From Paulownia fortunei (taxonomy: Eukaryota; Streptophyta; Magnoliopsida; Lamiales; Paulowniaceae): a stretch of 64,000 nucleotides of DNA. Below, one piece after another: positions 55,721 to 64,000 of this stretch. The notes beneath the pieces are model-generated. The model did no database searches. It worked only from the letters and a program-made list of their open reading frames with translations, and was not told the origin of the DNA. How positions within the stretch are numbered: the first letter of the stretch is position 1; every line of letters begins with the position of its first letter. Position numbers and translations under genes: made by a program. The stretch covers positions 10,354,001 to 10,418,000 of the forward strand of contig CM033124.1 in assembly GCA_019321725.1 (NCBI GenBank), read 5' to 3'.

Positions 55721-58700
55721 GTGTTTCATGTATAAAGTTTGGATGTTTTCCTTATAAATCTAATTGGATGTACTTTTAAACCTGATATACTCTTTTGTGC
55801 CGATCAGAGATAAAAAAGATCGAGTCAAGTGCCCGAGATCATTTCAAGAGGATATTCAACGACCATGAGAAGCTGAAATTTCAATTGGAAACTCAAAAGA
55901 GAGATCTTGAGCTCCGGGGTCATGAACTGATGAAACGTGAGACGCACAACGAAATTGAGAGAAAAAAGCTCGCTGAAGACCTTGAACAGGTTCTGCATAT
56001 CTTTCTAAGTTGCTCTGAGTTATACTTGTATGTTTATGTTTCTTTGGCTTTACTATGGAAGCTAGTAATCCCATTGATCCTGTAAAACAAGCCATTAGCA
56101 TGTACTGATGGTTACAGCACTTGAAGTTGCAATCAACAAGAGTTAGCCCTTTTACTCTGTTTTCCCTTTTATGTACGTGTGGATCTTTACTGGTAGGAAG
56201 TGGTCTATTCTAAAATGAAATATGCCAAAGAAGCAATACTTGCAGAAAGTCCCTGGCTGAGATTCCTGTTCTGCAGTTTTTGCATGCTTTAATTGCTAGT
56301 CTTGGTTGTCAAATGTTTACTGATCGATTAGCTGTATCTCGGATCTGATGGTGCTTTATTTTCCAGTATCTTGATGTCGCAAGAGCATGAAAGTAGTAGT
56401 TCTTGATAGTTTGCTGTCCCTTGCTGATTATGGCCTAAAGCAGATAATCCTTATTTAATAATAGATTATCAGACTGATTCAGTCTGCTTGTTTGCTATTG
56501 TGGATATTATAATTACTTTCAAGCAGGATGATATATGGCTTGATGAGCGTGTTGTCGTTCAAAGCTACTCTGTGTTTGACTTTTTCTCTATCATTTCTTT
56601 TACCTGTTAAATAAGCTGACTAGATGGAGCAACAATCTATGTTTTGCCGCTGGCTATGTTTGTTTATTGATTTATTTTTTATTTTTTATTTTTAATTGAC
56701 TAAGATGTGGTTTGCTGCAGTCGCTTGTATGGTTTTGCTCTTTCTTGTCCTTGTTACCTTATTATTGGAATTAGAATGGATGAATCAGGTCCTTTGATAA
56801 GTGTAAGGAAACAGATAGCATTCATTATATAACATCTTTGATAGTCGAGGGATCTTAAATTTTATAATAATTCTCAGTTTAGCTAGTCGACCTGCAGAAG
56901 CATATCCATTAGAAGCCCTCATATTTTCCATGAAAGTGACTGGACTCTCTGTTATAGATATGTAAATGTATTGAGATGCATGTGTCACATGCCCAATGTC
57001 CAATAAGGTTTCCCATCATCGATGGCTGCTATTCTGCCTAAAAGAAGCTTCCTTCTCCAGTTGGTGTTACAGTACCATCTGCATGTCTTTTAGACCCACG
57101 TTCCATATAGTCATCTAAGTTTTGATTTTCATCGTGCACCATGCTCTATAATTATCTTCTGCTTTTCCATCTTAGCTAATAAGCATATGTAATTGACCCT
57201 TTATGGACAATTGTTCTTCCAGAATGCGGTGAAAAATTGCTCCCTTCAAGCTGCTGCCGAGGAACAAAGAAAGGCTGATGAAAAAGTAATGAAGTTGGCT
57301 GAAGAACAGAAGGTATTCAATTGTTCTCATTTCCCTTAGAATAGTGAATGGACTTGTTTCAGAATGTGAAGTTCAAACAATTATAAGAAACTGTATGCGG
57401 GGCTTTGTGATTTCAGAAACAAAAGGAGAACCTTCATAAGAGAATCATTCTACTGGAGAAACAACTGGATGCAAAACAAGCAGTACAGCTTGAAATTGAG
57501 CAGTTGAGAGGTAAACTAAATGTCATGAAGCACATGGGAGATGAAGGCGATTTAGAAGTGTTAAATAAAGTGGACTTGCTGCTCAAGGCATTGAGGGAGA
57601 AGGAAGGAGACCTTGAAGATTTGGAAGCATTAAACCAAACTTTAATTGTGCAGGAGCGCAAGAGAAATGATGAGCTACAGGATGCTCGGAAAGAATTGGT
57701 TAATGTTAGTTCTCTATTGTGTTTTTCATACATGGAAACTGAATTTCACTCCTTACCATAACTTTAATCTGTTTTTGTTTTGAGTTCATCTAAATTTGCT
57801 ACCTGTCTTTGATAATCTGAAGATTTGGTCTTTACTGGGTTATGACTGAGGCCAAGCTGCTAAATTACACAGTTTTCATCTCTGTCACTCCCTCTCCTCC
57901 ATCATATGAGATTCCACAATTGTTAGCAGACCTTTGAGTTCAATGTAATCCTCCAAATTGAAAAGAAAGCTCATGAATAAATAAGAATAAATATGCTGGG
58001 TAATCAATTTTATCCAGCCCTCCAAGCCAAGTTCAAGTAACATACAATAATTTTTATGTTGTATATGTGTATAGAGGAAAGAATTTGTCTCCGGTGGAAT
58101 GAGCTTCAATAGCTTATGATATATTTATAGCGCAGATTTCTATGCTTCCCTACAATATCTTCTTTATTGACTTGTGAATTCCTCATCCCTCAATGTGATT
58201 ATTCATCTTTTCAACATCCTTTCTTGTAATGGTCACCTCAAGCTTGGGGTTATATTCTCACTTCTCCCATCCGAATGCAGGCCAGAGGATAGATTCTTGG
58301 GTGGGTCTATTAATATGCACAAATTTGAATCATGCAATGGACAAAAGTTCTCGTTCTTATTATTAAAGCACGCAAATTGGTCATTTCTTTTTTCTTTATT
58401 TTGCTATATGCCTTCTTTTGGGTGCAAAGTTTATGGAGTAGCTGAAAAAAGGTTGCTTTCTAGGGCTTGAAAGAAATGTCAACAAATGCTCATATTGGTG
58501 TCAAGAGAATGGGGGAACTGGACAGCAAGCCATTTCATGAAGCAATGAAAAGGAAGTATAATGAGGCTGAAGCAGATGAGAGGGCCACAGAATTGTGCTC
58601 GTTGTGGGAGGAGTACCTTAGAGATCCTGAATGGCATCCTATAAAGGTGGTTAACATTAATGGTAAACATCAGGTATGCAGTTAAAGCATATATGAAACA

Positions 58701-60654
58701 AAATATTTTTGTGTAAAGCAACTTTATTTTTGTTATTTGCTCGCTCCAACAATGAAACTATGTAGTTGAAGAAGTTACCATAATGCACGCAGGCCAAGTC
58801 AAGAAAAGGACTTCCTTACTTTGATTACTACTCCCTCCACCCCATATTTATAGGTCCATTTTGATCTAGAACGAAGTTTTAAATGAGAGTTGAAAAAGGA
58901 AAAAATTTGTGTAGTTTTAGACTATTAACCTTATTAACCTTAAAAGTAGTGGTTGAGATTAGTGGTGTCATATTATTACTTTTAACTTAAAGGGTATTTG
59001 GGAAAATAAATTCCATTTTATGAAATGGAGCCTTATTTTGGGACGTTCCAAAAAGAAAATGGGAGCAATAATTTTGGGAATGGGGGAATATATTTTATGC
59101 AGAGGGCAACGAGATGCGGACATATGCTAGATTGAGCTCATTTTGTGTTTTCTTTTCTATTTGGTCCATCATCCCTCTGTATCCATGTAAACTAGAATTT
59201 GAGAACAAAGAAATATGAATACTTAGGTGTCTGCAGGGATACAAATAACTGGGTTTGATGCCCAGAAGTAATGACTACGTTTTCCTGTAATGAAATTATG
59301 ACATAACTGGTTTTTTGAAGTCTTTATAATTTCTCATTATTTCTTGGGTTTGCCCAGATCTTATGCCCATTGAATACATGAACACTACCCAGCTACTATC
59401 TTGTAGCCCTTCTATAAATACAACCTGCTTCTCATGTTTAAACTCCATTATTCCTTTGCTTCTTAATACCTGATTGCATGTTAAGGATTATAGAGTATGA
59501 TTCATGTCAATATGGTCCTAATCTAATGATGGTAAATGAATAGATGCAGCTGCTACAATTAGTCCTGCTTCTTGAACCTTTAAGACTTCATATTCTTAGT
59601 TTGGATAACAACCAAAGATTACTTTCCCAACACCACTTTTTCACTTTTTTCCTTGTGCATCTGTTTTTCAGTTGGCTGTTCCAACATTGTGTGCTTCAAC
59701 TAAATTTCATAATATCTTCTGTGTTGTCTTAATAACTTAATATTAAGTGATTTAATGGTCTGACTACAGCATTATCTGCTTTCCACAATAAAAAGTAAAC
59801 TGATACTCAAGTAGGCTTCTTTTTTGTATTGTCAAAGCTTGAAGTATATACCTGCTAGGTATAGATTAATGGAACCACTTTCAGATTTTAAGATTCCCTG
59901 TCTATAGATATGATCAGAAATGTAAGGTTGCCATGGTACAGCCTATTGATGTTCAATATGTAAAGAGATGTGTGCGTATTTTAGTAGTAAATTCATTAAA
60001 TTAGTTATGAACTCATTCATCGAATAATTAATGTAGAATATATGCAAGATTGAATAAAATGAAAATAACAAGAATGGTTTCGGCACATATTGTGGATCAA
60101 AATACATGCTGTATATATTTCGTGATATCTACTTAACGGTCTGTACAAGAGGAAAAGAAAGGCAATCAATCTGTATATGATAAAGTTTCAATAGATCAAT
60201 GACATGGAAATACAGAATCTGTATATACTATGTTTCCATTTAGTTTCAGTGATGTTTTTCGAAGTTAAGAGATTTTTGGTTGAAGTTGTTGCAATATAGT
60301 GAAAACAGAAACTGGCACATTAATGTAAAAAGAATATCAACTTCGATTTATCTATGACACCCTTTTTTGGTCTCTTAGTTCATGAGGCTCTTAAAAGAAC
60401 TCACTTTGTTGTTTCAGGCCGTGATAAAGGAAGATGACGAAAAACTGAGAGACCTGATGGAAAATTATGGTGACGAAGTTTACAATGCTGTGACAGCAGC
60501 TTTGTTTGAGATAAATGAATATAACCCGAGTGGGAGGTACATTATTTCGGAACTGTGGAACTACAATGAAGGGAGGAGAGCTAACCTCAAGGAAGGAGTT
60601 GCGGTTCTACTGAAGCAGTGGAGATTCTACAAGCGAAAGAGGGGAATTGATTGA
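54800..60654 (+). CDS. IDN2: IDN2/FDM-family RNA-directed DNA methylation factor, frameshifted in exon 1
   Basis: Plant XS/XH-domain protein; IDN2 binds double-stranded RNA with 5' overhangs and acts with FDM proteins downstream of siRNA production in RNA-directed DNA methylation. Exons: 54800-55720, 55808-55989, 57223-57312, 57417-57704, 58464-58673, 60418-60654. Order of parts: acidic N-terminus; zf-XS at residues about 45-75 (CAFC, LLQHAS); XS at about 120-235 (ESGSKLRDQL, VRPLWNYQGHSGTAIVEF); coiled coil about 255-490; XH about 497-640 (GVKRMGELDSKPF, EINEYNPSGRY, ELWNY). Allowing one missing base at about 55413 it is 642 residues, close to Arabidopsis IDN2. Without it translation stops at 55444 after 214 residues. 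IDN2 rather than FDM1 is judged from coiled-coil and C-terminal similarity. The ATG at 54800 matches family starts. Confidence 0.93.
55808..55989 (+). CDS. IDN2: IDN2 coding exon 2
   Basis: Starts after CGATCAG and completes a split GAG codon; IKKIESSARDHFKR to KLAEDLEQ. Donor GTTCTG. Coiled-coil part. Confidence 0.93.
55990..57222 (+). other. IDN2 intron 2 (1.2 kb)
   Basis: GT-AG intron; no repeat or gene recognised. Confidence 0.85.
57223..57312 (+). CDS. IDN2: IDN2 coding exon 3
   Basis: 90 bp, NAVKNCSLQAAAEEQRKADE through AEEQK, after acceptor CTTCCAG and before GTATTC. Too short to stand out as an open frame; placed by family order and phase. Confidence 0.9.
57417..57704 (+). CDS. IDN2: IDN2 coding exon 4
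   Basis: 288 bp, KQKENLHKRIILLEKQLD to DARKELVN. It includes LRGKLNVMKHMGDEGD. Acceptor TTTCAG, donor GTTAGT. Confidence 0.93.
57705..58463 (+). other. IDN2 intron 4 (0.76 kb)
   Basis: GT-AG intron; the frame at 58174-58470 overlaps it by chance. Confidence 0.85.
58464..58673 (+). CDS. IDN2: IDN2 coding exon 5 (start of XH)
   Basis: 210 bp, GLKEMSTNAHIGVKRMGEL to VNINGKHQ, after TTTCTAG and before GTATGC. Confidence 0.93.
58674..60417 (+). other. IDN2 intron 5 (1.7 kb)
   Basis: GT-AG intron carrying a Stowaway-like MITE at 58831-59088; otherwise nothing recognised. Confidence 0.85.
58831..59088. mobile_element. Stowaway-like MITE, 258 bp
   Basis: Left end CTCCCTCCACCCCATA after a TA (58829-58830); right end, reverse-complemented, TTCCCCCATTCCCAAAA before a TA (59089-59090). 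Ends and TA duplication fit Tc1/Mariner Stowaway elements. Confidence 0.82.
60418..60654 (+). CDS. IDN2: IDN2 coding exon 6 (end of XH)
   Basis: AVIKEDDEKLRDLMENYG to KRKRGID, then TGA at 60652-60654. Acceptor GTTTCAG. Contains FEINEYNPSGRYI. Confidence 0.95.
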   Translation, partial: AVIKEDDEKLRDLMENYGDEVYNAVTAALFEINEYNPSGRYIISELWNYNEGRRANLKEGVAVLLKQWRFYKRKRGID

Positions 60655-63600
60655 CAGGTGGAACTACACTGGTTGCCCACTCTTTCGTGTGTTATTGTAC
60701 TAATAGCCTTTCCTTTTAAGTTTCTAGAGCAAATAATTGAATTCTGGTCATGAACCCTTGTATGGGAGATTGAGTTACTATTTAGAATCTATGGCTTGAC
60801 ATTTGTTGATCTTGCGGCTAATGAAACCCGTGGTCACTTATCTTCATCCTTTTCTGTATTGTTTTCTAGTCCCCTTCCTTTTGCACTGGTGCAATTTCTG
60901 CTCAGTGCTGGCAAACATATGGTCGACAAATGAAGCAATTTTTTTTTTTTTAAATTTGATTTGTGATCTATGTGAAATGATCATATGAGCGTAATTTAAC
61001 AAATTAAATCTAAATATTTGAAGCTGACCTCAGTTAGACCAGCTAAAAACATAAAGAAATAGTAAGTTATTCGTTTGATTTGACTTAAGATTTCACAATT
61101 TGTGTTTAGTTTAAGTTTGTTCATACAGGAAAAGCCAAACACAAAGTGTTGTTAGGATCTGTTGCCCACTTTTTTATTCACTTTAATTTAACTAGCCAGT
61201 TATATGTAACATTAAGTTGTAATATAAGTTGTTACATTGTAACATTAAGTGCTTCATATTACACCATAAATGTTTAATAGAAGCATGCTTATATATGTTA
61301 GAAATAATTTGAAAAGTTTCATAATGATATAGTTTGTATATTATGAGATATTTTATGTCATAAGTTGACTGAAAATTTGATTTTCAGTCTATGAATGATG
61401 GATTTTAGTGTATGAAACATATATGATTAGATTCTACTTGTCAATGGCTTTTCAACCATATCTTATACGTGAAAATCGACCAAAAAATGAATGTGATACG
61501 ACCTTTCAAAATTTAGATTGAATTTAAAAATTTATGAAAAATTCTGCAAAAATTATTGAAGAAGATGATGAACAGTGTTCTACTCAATCTCACTATCCAT
61601 GTTGGTGTGTGTAGTTCATACACCATTATACGTTGCTCAAAATTAAAAATGGACACCATCATTGAATTCGGGAGATCAAAATATGGGAAAGTAGCTAATA
61701 AAAAGTTATTGAAAAATTTGAGAAGTAGTATACACGCCACCATAGATGAGTGGAAGCAGTCCTACTAAACATGTCCTTAAACCCGATCTCGACTCATTTA
61801 ACTTGTTCCTATAGCCTTTTTTGGCCAAAAAAATACCGTTATGCTCAAAATCTGATTTCTTATTTTTCTATAAGTTAAAATTATTTTTCAGTTGACAAAA
61901 ATATTTTTCCCAAATTTTAGATAGTAGTATTTAATTCAAATTACAGAAAAAATATTTTTTTAGTGAGAAAAATTCTGAAATGTTTTCTATAAATTTTGGG
62001 AAATTATTTTGAGATATGGGCTACTCAATGAGAGTATTGGGATACTTATACTTATTTTTCTCAATTTATGGAGCACGTAGAAAATTTATTTTTCTATGAT
62101 AAGTTTATAAAATTGAGTATAAATTGAAATATTATGATTATAAATGTCAAATATTTTCACAATATGACATGGATATTAAGATTGGCTTTGTGGCCAAATC
62201 TAGTATATTTTTTTCCATTTTTGATTATTTATGATGGTTTTTGAGCGGCTGATAATAATTTTTGACAAGAAGCCGGAGTGAACGACAATTAGCGTATAAT
62301 ATCTTGATATTTTTAGAAGCCTCAAAAGAGATAATTGAATGTATGTTCACATATTTATTAATATAAAATAACATGTTTAATTTGTACCATGAAATTATGC
62401 ATTCTATATGATGTTTTAAATTTGTGAATGCATGATTATATTGGAATTTATGAAAATTATGAATGCATATTTATTTTGAGTTTCATACATTCAATATAAT
62501 GATATATGTTTATCTCTTAATGTGAATAACAAGATATGTTCTTATATGTATGATTACATTATGCTATGTAGTCTAGTGAAAGTTCTAAAGTTGGAAGAAT
62601 TTTAGTAATTATCACCTAAAACTTATGAGATTTTTCGTACTATGAAATTAAATTTGTGACAATGAATATTTTGATAAAGATAATGATTGAAAGCTATGCG
62701 ATCTTTCATTCTTTGTATTATGGTGAATTATCATAAATGTTAATTTATTAAGTATGAAATTAAATATATAGTTGGACATATTTATGATATCTCTAAGATT
62801 AATGAATATGACAACCAAATCAGATATGTGTATTTATTGGCAATAGTTATGACACTAAGTGCCAATAGATTTGGTATACTTATAATTGAATTAAATGCTC
62901 TAGAGAGCATCAACCAAGTCATGTAAGACTTAATGTGGATCATACTATTCAATAGAGGAAACATCAATAGATTTAGCAAAAGTAAAAAAGAAAGTACAAT
63001 ACTTATACTATTTAGGTAAACTATATGATTTATGGTCTCATATGCAAATGAGAGAATCGTATTATTGAGCTATTGATCTATGGATGTACCTAAGAGAAAT
63101 ATATAGGTACAATTGAGAATTGAGACATTAAATGACTGACAATAATTTGACAAGAAACACCTTATGCATTAAAGAACTAGCATTTAAGGATGATGTCAAA
63201 TACTTTTAGAGTTCATAGTCAACTAGCAATGTCTTCACCAATGAGTAGTAAGTTCAAGCTTAATTGTCTTTTTTTAATAATAGGGAACATCTAAAAGTCT
63301 TTGATTTACTCAATGTGAAAAGACTTTCTTGGATGATGTTTGCCATGTTAAGTAATTGGATAAGTGGCTAGTTGATGCTAGGCTAATGGCTTGTGCCTTA
63401 TGGCTGAGACTAGGTTTTAAGAGGGCTTTGGGCTCTTAATATAACTGAGATCAAAACAAAGGCAAAAATAGAAAAGAGATTGGAAATGAATTTGAGAAGA
63501 ACAAACCTAACTACTTAATGAAGTGAAGTGGTATAGGGTTAAAAGTGCTACAATAACTATATTGTTGGTTTATTTCACTCGTTAATGAACTGAGTTGAAA

Positions 63601-64000
63601 AAATAGCACTTAATGATGCTTCTATAAGTGTTATTTACACATGAAGCATTATGTTATTGAATCTTATCCTCTATATTATAGATTTATAGTAATTGGATAT
63701 TGAGAGGCGTTTATGGAATTTTATCAAGTTCACTTTGGAACAAAATGGATATATGTAGAATTAAATTAAAATCAAATAAAAAAAATGATTGACACTTGCA
63801 TGTTCGAATTGTAAGATGACCATGCTATTATTCTACAAAGTATCTAATATACAAGAATTTGTAGAACTTGATTTTTAAAATTGTTCTTATAGACTATTTA
63901 TTTTGCTTGAATTTGATTTGTGACTTGGCTAGTATCTACTAAAAGATACTTACTGTGGTGCTAGACATTTTGAATGGTTAGTGGTGATAAATTATGATCA
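60655..64000. other. IDN2 3' UTR then intergenic
   Basis: The first few hundred bases should include the 3' UTR; AATAATTGAA near 60731 is a possible polyadenylation signal. From about 61000 the sequence is AT-rich with no gene recognised. 62700-63800 has a patchy, repeat-like look (non-random TTATGATATATG-type words), but no element ends were found. Confidence 0.6.

Noticed and set aside
61556..61768. 70-residue frame downstream of IDN2
   Set aside because: No family features, and the opposite strand is open as well; treated as chance.

Overview
The window is nuclear DNA from a flowering plant, most likely a eudicot. It is AT-rich, has GT-AG introns that interrupt plant-specific gene families, and carries dense LTR retrotransposons and MITEs. 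The species cannot be named from the sequence. Two real protein-coding genes are present and everything else is intron or repeat.

Minus strand, 740-28990: the beta subunit of the AP-3 adaptor complex (AP3BA / PAT2). Nine coding exons can be placed by splice sites and reading phase; the 3' part runs off the left edge. The third intron is 15.8 kb. It holds a nested pair of Ty1/copia elements (an inner copy at 19453-24345 inside an older one at about 17033-26365), remains of an antisense Ty3/gypsy integrase, a Harbinger-like element and a minisatellite.

29-53 kb is a repeat-built intergenic region. A decayed minus-strand Ty3/gypsy element (30032-39877, target duplication AACTA) sits inside a copy of another repeat, and a second inverted copy of that repeat at 48.6-50.0 kb shows the uninterrupted target site. 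The gypsy element holds a solo LTR (33942-35810) and an intronless, full-length but broken copy of a LONELY GUY-type cytokinin-activation gene (31770-32423). Two further solo LTRs (45003-46287 and 47563-48586), a non-autonomous hAT element with a perfect 8-bp target duplication (51007-52049) and three MITEs follow. Just before the second gene is a tandem array of a unit of about 425 bp.

Plus strand, 54800-60654: an IDN2/FDM-family gene (zf-XS, XS, coiled coil, XH), a component of RNA-directed DNA methylation. All six coding exons are present, but the first needs one extra base near 55413 to stay in frame, so this copy is either a frameshifted allele or carries a sequence error. The last 3.3 kb has no recognisable gene.

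The two genes have unrelated jobs (vacuolar protein sorting and DNA methylation) and point away from each other. The only link suggested by context is that an RdDM gene lies beside many silencing-prone repeats, which is inference.
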